This document shows, in pieces, positions 18,991 through 29,037 of a stretch of 64,000 bases of DNA. Below the pieces are notes generated by a model, which saw only the letters and a program-made list of their open reading frames with translations, searched no databases and was not told where the DNA came from. Position 1 is the first letter of the stretch, and the number at the start of each line of letters is the position of its first letter. The translations under genes and the position numbers were made by a program. Origin of the DNA: Thermoplasmata archaeon (GTDB lineage: Archaea; Thermoplasmatota; Thermoplasmata; Lutacidiplasmatales; UBA184); NCBI GenBank assembly GCA_022750335.1, contig JAKIVX010000001.1, forward strand, positions 5,350 through 69,349, read 5' to 3'.

Positions 18991-19224
18991 GTCACTTCGC
19001 CCGGGAATCCGGCGCCCGCCGTCCGAGGACGAACAGGGCGGGTGGCGGCCACCGGCCACTCGGGGCGAATCATCGCGAGCCGCGCACGGTTTGGCGGTGT
19101 TTGCGAGCCCCATTCCGTCCGTGGTCCGGGAGCGGCCCCGACACCCACCCGAAGGTTCGAACCCGAGTATTTCGAGAGTAATTTCTTGCGCCTTCTTAAC
19201 CCCCGACCGGATTCGACGAGCTGC

Positions 19225-21660
19225 ATGACCGTCGCTCCGAGTTTCCGAGGACCCCGTGCCGTGAACACCCAACCACGCCCTGGTGGACGGGCTCTCCGCC
19301 GGAACGGGACCGCACTCCCCGATCGACCGATCGCCCTTCTAGGGCTCGTCACTTTCGTCCTCTTGGCCATGTGCGCGACGGGGGTCGTCGGCGGCTCCGC
19401 CCACTCGGCCGGAAGGTCGAGCGCCCCCGTCGTATCCTCCACGACCCCCTCATCGGTCGCCGTTCCTCACTCGGACGGCAGCCATCCTCCCGTGAACGGG
19501 ACCAAGGGCCCCTATTACGTGACCTTCATCGAATCGGGCCTCCCCAACGTCACCAACTGGTCGGTGGACCTGGGCGGGCTCGTCTCCGGGTCGGTCTCCT
19601 CGTCGATCAACTTCACGGTCCCGAACGGAACCTATTCCTTCTCCGCCTCGGCCGCGGGGTACAACGCAACCCCGTCTAACGGGAACGTGACTGTCGCAGG
19701 CGGCTCGGTCACGACGGTCATCTCGTTCTCCATGATCGGCGTGAGCAACTACCTCGTCACGTTCACGGAGTTGGGCTTGATGAACGGAACGAACTGGTCG
19801 GTCAACCTGGCGGGTCAACTCTCGAGCTCGACCTCCGGGAACATCTCGTTCTGGGAGCCGAACGGGAACTTCGCCTACACCGTGCCGAAGGTCGGAGGCC
19901 TGTACCCGGACCCACCCCTCGGCAATGCCACGGTCACGGGCGGTTCGACGCAGATTGGAATCTCCTTCTCCGCAAGCCCGGCGTATGCGGTGCAATTCCA
20001 GGCGAACGTGACCTCCCCATTCCAGGGAACTCCCTGGGAGGTTTACGCGTGGGGCCCGAACCTGTCCCAGACCGCGTCCTCGGTCACCCAGTCCGTGGAG
20101 ATCTTTCTGACGAACGGGACGTACAACTACACCATCCTCTTCCAGAGCACGGCCAACGTGAGCGCCACTCCGAGCAACGGGACGTTCACGGTAGCAGGAG
20201 CGGTCGTGTACGTGGCGCTCTCGTTTGGATGGGGTCCTACTGAGTACTTTTTGGTGTTCCTGGGGTCCGGCCTTCCGAACGGCGACTCGTGGTGCCTTTC
20301 CGTGTCCACAATCTCGGGCTGTGGTAGCCCGAGCCTGGGGGGGTGGGTCCGGAACGGTACCTATCCGTTCACGATCGGTGCGCCTGCGGGCTACCTCGCC
20401 AATCCGTCCTCCGGGAACATCACGGTCGCTGGAGCGGCGGTTTCCGTGACGGTCACGTTCACGATTGGCGCGACCGTAAACCAGGTCGTGTTCCTCGAGT
20501 CCGGCCTTGCGACCGGCACCAACTGGGCGGTCACGCTCGGTAACCTGACCCAATGGAGTTCCGGCGCGAACGATTCGTTCACCGTTGTCAACGGGCAGTA
20601 CCTCTACACGGTGGGCTCGGTGGCGGGATACAACGTGAGCGGCGGGAGCGGCTGGGTCAACGTCAGCGGCACCCCGGTCACGCTCTCCGTCACCTTCACC
20701 GCCGCCGGGAACCTGTCCCTGTACCCCGTCGCGATAGTCGAATCCGGCCTGGTGAACGGTACGACCTGGAGCGCTTCACTCGGGGCCGCCTCGTTAAGCT
20801 CGGCGACCTCGACCCTCACCTTCCTCGAAGGCAATGGGACGTATTCCCTATCGGTCCACGCCGTGACCGGGTTCAACGTGAGCGCTCCATCCGGGGTCAC
20901 CATCAGCGGCTCGCCGGTCACCGTGTCGGTGGCGTTCACGGTGGCCTCGAACTCGAGTTCGGGAGCCCGGACATTCACCGTGATGCTCGCCGAGAGCGGG
21001 CTCCCGAACGGGACCGTGTGGGGCGCGAGCTTCGGCGGATCCGTCCAATCCTCGTCGGCCACCACGATCGTCTACACGGAACCGAACGGGACGTACGTGC
21101 TCACCATCTCCCCGCCAACGAACTACACGGCGAATTTCTCGAGCCCGGTGCTCGTGAACGGCACCGCCGTCACGGCCGCGATCGTGTTCTCGGCCGTCAC
21201 CTATCCGGTGACCTTCCTAGAGGCGGGCCTCCCCTCCGGAGCGCTATGGTCGGTCAGCGCGACCAACGAAGCGACCCATGCGGTCACGTCGGGCCAATCC
21301 ACCGGGACCTCTCTCGTCCTGCGGCTATCGGAAGGGGCGTACAACCTCGTCGCTACGGGACCCGACGGGTATCGCGTCGCCCTTTCCTCCACGACGATCT
21401 CCGTGGCCGGGGGCAGTTCGGCCGCCTCGACCGCCACCTTCACCGCGACGACCTCCTCGGGCCTGTCCCCGGCGTCCCTGCCCTGGTCGACGCTGGCCAC
21501 CCTCGTCGCGACCGCCCTCATCGGTTCGGTCGGCGCCGGTTGGGGGTACACCAAGTACCGATCCGAACGGCTGCGCACGGAGGCACAACGTTGGGCGAAG
21601 GAGCTGAACGAAGGCCACTTCCCGGCGGAGGAATCATCTCCCCCGCCAGGGCCCAAGTAG
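19225..21660 (+). CDS. Surface protein with about eight ESGLPxGTxWSV-type repeats, N-terminal signal/TM and C-terminal TM
   Basis: N-terminal hydrophobic PIALLGLVTFVLLAMCATGVVGG; repeats such as YYVTFIESGLPNVTNWSVDLGG; C-terminal LATLVATALIGSVGAGWGYTKYRSERLR. Confidence 0.85.
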   Translation: MTVAPSFRGPRAVNTQPRPGGRALRRNGTALPDRPIALLGLVTFVLLAMCATGVVGGSAHSAGRSSAPVVSSTTPSSVAVPHSDGSHPPVNGTKGPYYVTFIESGLPNVTNWSVDLGGLVSGSVSSSINFTVPNGTYSFSASAAGYNATPSNGNVTVAGGSVTTVISFSMIGVSNYLVTFTELGLMNGTNWSVNLAGQLSSSTSGNISFWEPNGNFAYTVPKVGGLYPDPPLGNATVTGGSTQIGISFSASPAYAVQFQANVTSPFQGTPWEVYAWGPNLSQTASSVTQSVEIFLTNGTYNYTILFQSTANVSATPSNGTFTVAGAVVYVALSFGWGPTEYFLVFLGSGLPNGDSWCLSVSTISGCGSPSLGGWVRNGTYPFTIGAPAGYLANPSSGNITVAGAAVSVTVTFTIGATVNQVVFLESGLATGTNWAVTLGNLTQWSSGANDSFTVVNGQYLYTVGSVAGYNVSGGSGWVNVSGTPVTLSVTFTAAGNLSLYPVAIVESGLVNGTTWSASLGAASLSSATSTLTFLEGNGTYSLSVHAVTGFNVSAPSGVTISGSPVTVSVAFTVASNSSSGARTFTVMLAESGLPNGTVWGASFGGSVQSSSATTIVYTEPNGTYVLTISPPTNYTANFSSPVLVNGTAVTAAIVFSAVTYPVTFLEAGLPSGALWSVSATNEATHAVTSGQSTGTSLVLRLSEGAYNLVATGPDGYRVALSSTTISVAGGSSAASTATFTATTSSGLSPASLPWSTLATLVATALIGSVGAGWGYTKYRSERLRTEAQRWAKELNEGHFPAEESSPPPGPK

Positions 21661-21834
21661 GATGACCCCCGTGGTGGGGCGCCCGGACGACCCCCGACGG
21701 ACACCGACGTCCTATGCGGTGCGTTCCCGCACCGATAAGACGTCCGCCGCCCCTCCTCAGGTCCGGATGGGGCCGACGGCGACCCGGCTACGACGGAGCG
21801 GCATTTGGGTCGGACCGCGTTCTTGGGCGACGTG

Positions 21835-22272
21835 ATGTCGGAACCAGTGCGGGACCCGAACGAAGGGATCGGGCTCGCCGCTCGCGTCATTCTGCACCTC
21901 GCCCGCCTCGAGCGCCTGCGCCCGAACGATGTGGCCCGTCTCGACTACACGCAGCAGGGGATGGTCGCCGTGTTCGCCGTCCGTCAAAGTTCTCTCGGAC
22001 GCGTGTTGCAGCTCCTCGAGGCCGGGGATCTCGTCACCGTCGAGCGACGCTACGTCGCGGACGCCCAGCGTCGGATGAAGGTCTACCGACTGACCGTGCT
22101 GGGACAATCGACCTCCCGCAATCTCCAACGGAATGCGTCGGCGCCTGCCCGGCTCGCGACCGTGAATGGGTGGATTGCGGAACCCGCCCGAGGTGTGGGG
22201 AAATCCTATCTCTCGAAATGGACGGAAGGATCGTCGCATAGAGAGGAGACCGACTCCGACTCGAATGGGTGA
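21835..22272 (+). CDS. Winged-helix transcriptional regulator-like protein
   Basis: RLDYTQQGMVAVFAVRQSSLGRVLQLLEAGDLVTVERRYVADAQRRMKVYRLTVLGQ: wHTH plus wing pattern. Confidence 0.65.
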   Translation: MSEPVRDPNEGIGLAARVILHLARLERLRPNDVARLDYTQQGMVAVFAVRQSSLGRVLQLLEAGDLVTVERRYVADAQRRMKVYRLTVLGQSTSRNLQRNASAPARLATVNGWIAEPARGVGKSYLSKWTEGSSHREETDSDSNG

Positions 22273-22520
22273 TTCACCGGCCCTCCCAGTGCTCCCGCCC
22301 GTGAGGGGTCGCGCCGCTTCAATCGGGCGTTGGAGCAACTCGATGCACCATCCTCCGGACCGTCAGCGATCTCGGGTCGAAAATGGGCATGAATGCCTCG
22401 ACCTTGCCGCCAGTGACTCCCGGGTTAGGGTCATCTGCGGGGCTCCCTTTGGCTGTATGGGCGGAGTATCCGTCGGAAGTCGGGCCTCCGAGCGAGCCGT
22501 CAACGGCGACCGCGTTCACG

Positions 22521-23672
22521 ATGATCATGTTGCATGAGGACGGGGAGGCTGCCAAGGACCCAGCCCGGTCTGCGTCATGGGTCGTCTACGTGGACCTCGA
22601 CGCCTACTATGTGTCCTGCGAGGTCCGCGAACGGCCGGAGCTGGTCGGAAAGGAGGTCATAGTGGGGCCCCCGCCGGAGGGCGGGACTACACGGGGGGTG
22701 GTCCTCTCGGCCAGCTACGAGGCGCGCCGGCACGGAGTTCACAGCGCCATGCCCGTGCAGGCCGCCGCCCGGCTCGCCCCAGAAGCGATCTGGATCCCCC
22801 CCGACTTTGCGAAGTACGAGCGCGTCGCAGGCGAAGTGCGTGACCTCCTCCGCAAGTTCTCGGCGGAGGTGATCCCGCTCAGTATCGACGAGGCCGCCCT
22901 TCTCCTCGGGGCGGTCGGGGCGGACGAAGCCCGCGCCGTCGCGGAGGAAGTTCAGCGCGCCCTCCGTCGCGAACTCGACCTCCCAGCGTCCCTGGGCGTG
23001 TCGACCTCGCGGACCGTTGCGAAGATGGCGACCGACCGGGCTAAGCCGGGCGGGATCCTGGTGGTTCGACCGCTCGAGGTCGCAGAATTCCTCGCGCCGC
23101 TTCCCGTGAGGGCCATTCCCGGGGTCGGCCCGAAAACTGACAGTATCCTCGAAGCGATGGGGGTCCGGACGATCGGGGAGCTGGCGGGGCGCCGCCCCCG
23201 TGACCTCGAACGGGTCCTCGGTTCGTTCGGACGCGAACTGCTCTTGCTCGCACGCGGGACCCCGGTCGAACGACGGGAGATGGAATCGGGCCCGCGGGTC
23301 CGATCGAGCGACCATACCTTCGAGCGCGACAGCACCTCCTGGGAGGAGATCGTGCCGGTCCTGGATCGGATGGGGGAGGACCTGGGACGTTCACTGGCCC
23401 GAGAAGGATACCGGTACGGAGGGGTCAGCGTGGCCTTCCGATGGGGGGACTTTTCCCGGAGCCAGCACGGGAGCGTTCTGCCCGGGGCCGGCGAGGGGCC
23501 AGCGGCTCTCCGGGAGGCCGCCCGTCGATGGGGAAAGGAACTGTGGGATCGATCCGGTTCGGCGGGGCCCCGCAGCGTGCGTACGATCTCGGTACGGGCC
23601 GAACGGCTCGTACCCCGCAACCGCCGCCAGGCCCTGCTCGAGGAATTCGAGGCTCCCGTCACCCGCCGTTAA
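22521..23672 (+). CDS. dinB: Y-family DNA polymerase IV (DinB/Dpo4-like)
   Basis: VYVDLDAYYVSCEVRERPEL, SIDEA catalytic motif, IPGVGPKTDSILEAMGVRTIGELA helix-hairpin-helix. Confidence 0.9.
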   Translation: MIMLHEDGEAAKDPARSASWVVYVDLDAYYVSCEVRERPELVGKEVIVGPPPEGGTTRGVVLSASYEARRHGVHSAMPVQAAARLAPEAIWIPPDFAKYERVAGEVRDLLRKFSAEVIPLSIDEAALLLGAVGADEARAVAEEVQRALRRELDLPASLGVSTSRTVAKMATDRAKPGGILVVRPLEVAEFLAPLPVRAIPGVGPKTDSILEAMGVRTIGELAGRRPRDLERVLGSFGRELLLLARGTPVERREMESGPRVRSSDHTFERDSTSWEEIVPVLDRMGEDLGRSLAREGYRYGGVSVAFRWGDFSRSQHGSVLPGAGEGPAALREAARRWGKELWDRSGSAGPRSVRTISVRAERLVPRNRRQALLEEFEAPVTRR

Positions 23673-23708
23673 GTACGGGGTCCCGGCTGACCGGCGGAGG
23701 AGACTTCC

Positions 23709-25043
23709 TTGGGGGCGGACACCGTCTGGGAGCGGAACGACGCCCAGGTCCGCGCGCTCTCCGCTCCGGTCGCGCCTTTGGGCCTGCCGCGGCCGGCGTA
23801 CGACGGGCGCTCCATCTCGAACCTCCTCCCCTCGATCGTACGCGCCCTGGGGATCGAGTTTCGGACCGGCCCGCCTCTCGCGCCTCCTCTGTCGACCGAC
23901 CTCGACCCGTTCGACGGGACTCCCCCGGAAGGCCCGGTGGTCGTGCTCCAGGTGGACGGATGTGGTTGGTATCCGTTCGCGGGGTGGGCCCGGCCTCCCC
24001 ACGACCTCCTCGCCCACGCGTGGGGCGAGATGGCGCACCCGATCACCTCAGTGTTTCCGACGACAACCGTCTCGGGATTGACGAGCCTGTCGAGCGGGGT
24101 GCCGCCCGGACGTCACGGCCTCGTGGGCCCCATCCAGTATCTTCCCCGATTCGATCTCACCGCGGACATCCTGAGGATGTCCCGTTCGGACCGGCCCGGG
24201 CTGGAGGAGCTCGTTGGCCCCGGGTGGAGTCCGTCGGACGTCAGCGGGGTGGCCCCCGTCTTCCGCCGAGGGGTCCGCGGCCTCGCCCTCTCCCGCCGAC
24301 ATTTCGAAGGCACCGGCTTCAATCGCGTGCTGTACGACGGCGCCGAGTTTGTCGGGTATACGACCGCCTCCGACCTGGCCCACCTTCTCGGGGAGATCCT
24401 GCGCCGCCCCCAGCCCCCGCCCCTCGTGATGGTCTACTGGGACGAGCTCGATACGGTCCAACACCTACGCGGTCCGAGCGCCCGCTCCTTTGAGTTCGAA
24501 GCTACCCGGCTCGCGCACCTGGTCGCGCACGTGGCGGAGGGGGCCGATGCGGAACGCCAGCGCACCACGCGCGTGTTCGTGACCGCCGACCACGGCCAGG
24601 TCCCCGTCGACCCAGCGCGTCAGATCCGGGTGGACCGGCTCCCCGAGATCGCGAACGAGATGGCCCGCCCCCTCGCGGGCGACCGGCGGGCGGGGTACTT
24701 CACGGCCCGCTGGGGACGGCGCGACGCGCTTGAGGCTGCTCTGCGAAGCCACCTCCCGCCCGAGACCCGCATCCTGCACATGTCGGACGCACTGTCGGCC
24801 GGTCTGTTCGGTCCGCCGCCGTACCATCCCGAACTCGTGGAACGCCTCGGCGACCTGCTCGTCCTCGTACCCATCCCGTACGGGTTGCTCTCGCCCCGGC
24901 TCCGGGTCGAGTCCCGAACTCCGGATTTCCTGGGAAGTCACAGCGGGCTCGAGCCGGAAGAACTCCTCGTCCCGCTGGTCACCGGGCCGCTCGGGGCGTT
25001 CCGTCGTCCGGAGCGGGGGTCGGGCCCCCCGGCGGAAAGATAA
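23709..25043 (+). CDS. Alkaline phosphatase-superfamily / type I phosphodiesterase-like protein
   Basis: VVVLQVDGCGW...FPTTTVSGLTSLSSGVPPGRHGLVG; VFVTADHGQVPV. TTG start in the ORF track. Confidence 0.85.
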   Translation: MGADTVWERNDAQVRALSAPVAPLGLPRPAYDGRSISNLLPSIVRALGIEFRTGPPLAPPLSTDLDPFDGTPPEGPVVVLQVDGCGWYPFAGWARPPHDLLAHAWGEMAHPITSVFPTTTVSGLTSLSSGVPPGRHGLVGPIQYLPRFDLTADILRMSRSDRPGLEELVGPGWSPSDVSGVAPVFRRGVRGLALSRRHFEGTGFNRVLYDGAEFVGYTTASDLAHLLGEILRRPQPPPLVMVYWDELDTVQHLRGPSARSFEFEATRLAHLVAHVAEGADAERQRTTRVFVTADHGQVPVDPARQIRVDRLPEIANEMARPLAGDRRAGYFTARWGRRDALEAALRSHLPPETRILHMSDALSAGLFGPPPYHPELVERLGDLLVLVPIPYGLLSPRLRVESRTPDFLGSHSGLEPEELLVPLVTGPLGAFRRPERGSGPPAER

Positions 25044-25068
25044 AGCGGGACGAGACCTCGAAGGGGAT

Positions 25069-26832
25069 GTGCCCGCCCTTCGGGAACCGATCGTCTCGCT
25101 CCTCGGTCACGTAGACCACGGGAAGACGAGCCTCCTCGACCGGATCGCGGGCAGCGTCCGCGCCTCGAAGGAAGCGGGTGGGATCACCCAGCACATCGGG
25201 GCAATCGAAGTTCCCGGGCCCACGGTCCGGGCGCTCACCGAGGGGATCCTGCGAACGGACCAGTTCACCGTTCCGGGCCTGTTGTTCGTCGACACGCCCG
25301 GCCACCGATCGTTCGAGACAATGCGACGCCGCGGCGGTGCGCTCGCCGACCTCGCCATCCTGGTCGTCGACGCCCGGGAGGGGGTGATGCCGCAGACCCG
25401 CGAGTCCGTGCAGATCCTCCGACACGAGAAGACCCCGTTCGCGGTCGCGATGACGAAGATTGACCTCCTCGCAGGCTGGCGGAAGGTCGCGAGCCCGGTA
25501 CCGCTGGTCGAACAGATCGCAAAGGGCGGTCCGGATTTCATCCGCACCCTCGACGCGCGGGTCTACACAATCGCCGAAGGATTGAACGGACTGGGGTTCT
25601 CGGCGGAACGCTACGACCGCGTGAGCGATTTCGCCCACAACGTGGGGATCGTCCCGGTGTCGTCGAAGTCGGGCGTCGGGGTACCGGAGCTCATCGCTCT
25701 CCTCGTGGGGCTTTCGCAGCGGTTCCTCAAAGACGAGCTCGAGCTCGTGGTGGAGGGCGGCGAGGCGACCATCCTCGAGCGGAGTGACCAGAAAGGCGTG
25801 GGACCGGTCGGGAACATCATCCTCTACTCCGGTCGTCTCGCCGTGGGAGACGAGATCATCGTCAACGGGCGGAGCGCGCCGTTCTCGGCCCGGGTGCGGG
25901 GCATCTACCGGCCCTTGCCGTCAAAAGAGGGGAAGTCCGCGCGCACGCCCCGCCTCGAATCGCTGGGCCAGGTCGAGGCGGCCGCCGGGGTGTATCTCTC
26001 GGCGACCGGCATCGAGGACGCGATGCCGGGCGGACTCCTTCGGGTCGTTCGAAACGAGGAGGAGCGGGAACGCTTCCGGTTGGAACTCCAGCGGGAGAGC
26101 CAACCGGTCGCCGACCCGGCACCGAGCGGGGTCGCGATCTTTGCCGACACGCTCGGCGGCCTCGAAGCGCTCGCGTTCGAATGTCGGGAGAACCAGATCC
26201 CGGTCCACGAGACCGGGGTGGGGCCCGTCGGTCGCCCGTCGGTGCTGCGGATCGCGACCGTGAAAGACCCCACGCACCGGGCCATCCTTGCGTTCAACGT
26301 GCCGATCCTCCCGGACGCGCAGCCCGAAGGGGAGTCGGGCCCGGTGAAGATCTTCCGGGCCGAGGTGATGTACCGCCTCCTCGACGAGTACGCGACCTGG
26401 CACACCGAGCGCTTGCGTCACCTGGCGGCCGAACGGCGGCTCGCACTCGTACATCCGGCCAAGCTCGAGGTCCTCGCCGGATTCGTCTTTCGGGCGTCGA
26501 AACCGGCCATCGTGGGCGTCAAGGTCCTCGGCGGCACCCTCCGGCCGGGGATCCGGCTCATGCGCCTCGACGGCACCGAGGTCGGCGTCCTGAAAGCGTT
26601 GCAGAAGGACGGTGACTCGGTCGCGGAGGCCGCCGCGGGTACCGAGCTCGCCGCGTCCATCGACGGGGCGGTGATGGGGCGCAATCTGAAGGAGGGCGAC
26701 CTCCTACTCGTCTCCGTACCGGAGGGGGCCGCCCGGGCGTTCAAGTCCCAGTCGCTCACCCCGACCGAGATGGCGATCCTGGAAGAAGTGGCCCGGATTC
26801 ACCGTCCGAGCCAGCCGTTTTGGGGCCAGTGA
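25069..26832 (+). CDS. infB: Translation initiation factor aIF5B
   Basis: VSLLGHVDHGKTSLLDRIAGSVRASKEAGGITQHIGA; DTPGH; TKID. GTG start inferred. Confidence 0.93.
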   Translation: MPALREPIVSLLGHVDHGKTSLLDRIAGSVRASKEAGGITQHIGAIEVPGPTVRALTEGILRTDQFTVPGLLFVDTPGHRSFETMRRRGGALADLAILVVDAREGVMPQTRESVQILRHEKTPFAVAMTKIDLLAGWRKVASPVPLVEQIAKGGPDFIRTLDARVYTIAEGLNGLGFSAERYDRVSDFAHNVGIVPVSSKSGVGVPELIALLVGLSQRFLKDELELVVEGGEATILERSDQKGVGPVGNIILYSGRLAVGDEIIVNGRSAPFSARVRGIYRPLPSKEGKSARTPRLESLGQVEAAAGVYLSATGIEDAMPGGLLRVVRNEEERERFRLELQRESQPVADPAPSGVAIFADTLGGLEALAFECRENQIPVHETGVGPVGRPSVLRIATVKDPTHRAILAFNVPILPDAQPEGESGPVKIFRAEVMYRLLDEYATWHTERLRHLAAERRLALVHPAKLEVLAGFVFRASKPAIVGVKVLGGTLRPGIRLMRLDGTEVGVLKALQKDGDSVAEAAAGTELAASIDGAVMGRNLKEGDLLLVSVPEGAARAFKSQSLTPTEMAILEEVARIHRPSQPFWGQ

Positions 26833-26849
26833 ACTCGCGCGACGGGATC

Positions 26850-27512
26850 CTATTCCGCGGGGCCGTCGAGCAGGTCGTCGTCCCCGTCCGTCTCGTCCGA
26901 GTCGGGCGAGGGGTCGGGATCCGCGACGGTCGAAAGCTCCTCGGGCTCGGGGCGGTCGTAGACCCCGCTCCGAAGGAAGAGGCCGAGGAAGATCGCGACG
27001 CCCCCCAGGCTGATGCACGCGATTCCGCCGGCGAGCGTGGAGAGGAAGATCCAGGTCGGTACGGGTGGGCTGGTCGACGCCCACTGCTCGTCAAAGACCG
27101 CCGAGACGTTCACCGCCTTCGGACCGGAGTTCTGCAGGTTCAACAGGAAGGGGAACGAGATCTCCCCGGAGGTCGTCCAATGGCCGGAGGAGTTGGAGGG
27201 CCAGCTCGCGAGCGCGGGTCCGTCCGGGCAGTAGATCGCCTTCGTCGAGTAGCTGACGAACGCACAACTCGTGGCCCGGTAGACGCTGATGTTCACGTTC
27301 GAACTCGACACCCAGTTCAAGGCCAGCGTCCCGGAGGTCGTATTCTGCAGCCAGACGACCATCGTACGGGGTTGCCCCGGCTCGAGGTTGGGCGCGGCGA
27401 GCGGATTGACCTTGGAGAGGGCCGGAGCGCCGGGCTCAAAGAACGCGCTGAGCGTGACGCCCGCCCCCACGATCATGAGGGTCACTCCTACGATGACGAG
27501 TCCGGTCCGCAC
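26850..27512 (-). CDS. Hypothetical two-TM membrane protein
   Basis: N-terminal LVIVGVTLMIVGAGVTLSAFF, ectodomain with N-glycosylation-like sequons, C-terminal IFLSTLAGGIACISLGGVAIFLGLFL and acidic tail. Confidence 0.65.
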   Translation of the reverse strand: MRTGLVIVGVTLMIVGAGVTLSAFFEPGAPALSKVNPLAAPNLEPGQPRTMVVWLQNTTSGTLALNWVSSSNVNISVYRATSCAFVSYSTKAIYCPDGPALASWPSNSSGHWTTSGEISFPFLLNLQNSGPKAVNVSAVFDEQWASTSPPVPTWIFLSTLAGGIACISLGGVAIFLGLFLRSGVYDRPEPEELSTVADPDPSPDSDETDGDDDLLDGPAE

Positions 27513-27609
27513 GTTCTCCTACAAGGGGGCAGATAAGGAATAGTCTTGCCCCTGATGGAAAGGACCGGTACTCGGGATAAATACGACCCGCGTGGTAACC
27601 TCTAGCACT

Positions 27610-28581
27610 ATGACGGATTCGGGGTCTGTCAGGGAAGCTGGACCGGGGACCTCCCTCGGGCCCGCCTGCCCAATGTGCAAGAGCGCCCACCGGATCGTGG
27701 ACGAGGCCCGAGCGGAAACGCACTGCGCGGAATGCGGCCTCGTTTTCGACACGACCGAGCTCCTTGCCACCGCCCCGCCTCCTCGGGACTCCTCGACGGC
27801 CGAGGGGAGCGGTCGCGGGATCGGACCGTTCGCCCGGCCGGGCGGAGCCCGACGCTCCCTGGGATCCACCCTCTCCCTCACGCGCGACGGCCAGGGGAAG
27901 CGCCTCGACTGGCACCGTCGGTACGAGTTCCAGCACCTGCGTCGGGTCATGCAGCGTCAGACCGCCCGGGTGGCGGATGGGCCGCTCGACCGGTCCCCGG
28001 CCCGGAGCGAGCTTGCCCTCGCGGTCACGAAGATGGGGCTTCCGCCCCTCGTGCTTGCCGAAGCGGAAGAGGTGTACCGAGAGGCCAAGAACCGGGGCCT
28101 GTTCCGGGGCCGCAGCCTTCCGGCGAGCGTCGGGGCCGCGCTCTACGCTGCCTGCCGACGCTACTCGATCCCCCGGACGTTGGGGGAGGTCACCGAGGCC
28201 GTTGGCGGTCGCCGGTCGGAGGTGGGCCGTACCTTCAAGGTCATCCAACGGGGCGCCGGGCTCTCGATCCCTGGGGTGGGGACGAAGGCGTTCCTCGCCC
28301 GCTATGCCGAGGAGCTCGCGCTCTCGCCGACGGTTCGGTCGAACGTCGAGGCGATGCTGGACGAGGCGCGGCAGGACGCCGAACTCTCCGGTCTGTCCCC
28401 GCACGGATTGGTCGCCGCGTTGATCTACCTCGCCGCCGAAAAGAACGGGGAGCACCGCTCCCGCGCTCAGGTGGCGCGGGTCACGACCGTCACCGAGGTC
28501 ACGCTGCGTTCCACCAGTCGCATCGTCGGCCGGATCTGGGGCGACGGGTCGTCCCCGAAGGACGCGGGGCCTACTTCGTAA
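27610..28581 (+). CDS. tfb: Transcription initiation factor IIB
   Basis: Zinc ribbon CPMCKS...CAECGLVF; two cyclin-like repeats. Confidence 0.93.
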   Translation: MTDSGSVREAGPGTSLGPACPMCKSAHRIVDEARAETHCAECGLVFDTTELLATAPPPRDSSTAEGSGRGIGPFARPGGARRSLGSTLSLTRDGQGKRLDWHRRYEFQHLRRVMQRQTARVADGPLDRSPARSELALAVTKMGLPPLVLAEAEEVYREAKNRGLFRGRSLPASVGAALYAACRRYSIPRTLGEVTEAVGGRRSEVGRTFKVIQRGAGLSIPGVGTKAFLARYAEELALSPTVRSNVEAMLDEARQDAELSGLSPHGLVAALIYLAAEKNGEHRSRAQVARVTTVTEVTLRSTSRIVGRIWGDGSSPKDAGPTS

Positions 28582-28795
28582 GATAGTAGCCCGCGGCCTT
28601 CTCGCGGACCTTGCGACGGGCCCAGCCCTTGGTCTGGAGTTCCTGGAGGGCATTGAGGACCATGTTCTTCGGAAGCTTCGCCGACTGGGTGATCCGCTCC
28701 GCCGTCCCCATCTTCTCTTCGCTGAGGTAGGCGAGGTCCTTCATCGCCTTGTAGACCTTCACCGCGTTCGAACCCAGTTCGTCCTCGATCCCCAT
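28571..28795 (-). CDS. Small winged-helix-like protein (75 aa)
   Basis: MGIEDELGSNAVKVYKAMKDLAYLSEEKMGTAERITQSAKLPKNMVLNALQELQTKGWARRKVREKAAGYYLTK. Confidence 0.75.
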   Translation of the reverse strand: MGIEDELGSNAVKVYKAMKDLAYLSEEKMGTAERITQSAKLPKNMVLNALQELQTKGWARRKVREKAAGYYLTK

Positions 28796-29037
28796 CTCGC
28801 CGCCTCGAGCGGTCGGAGCTGGGTCACCTCTTAATGGTGGCGGGGGGCCGCCGGAGCGAGACGAGCCATTATGCGGGCTCCGGCTACCCTGCACCTAGAT
28901 GCGCCCACTCGACTCCGCGCTCCGGTGTCGTAGGACCGCCCGCACCCGCCGGCTCCCGACACCGGTCATCGCTCGGACCGGCGGGCCCCCCGTCCCCACC
29001 CCTTGGGCGCGTCGCCGCTTCTGAATCGGAGGACGCG

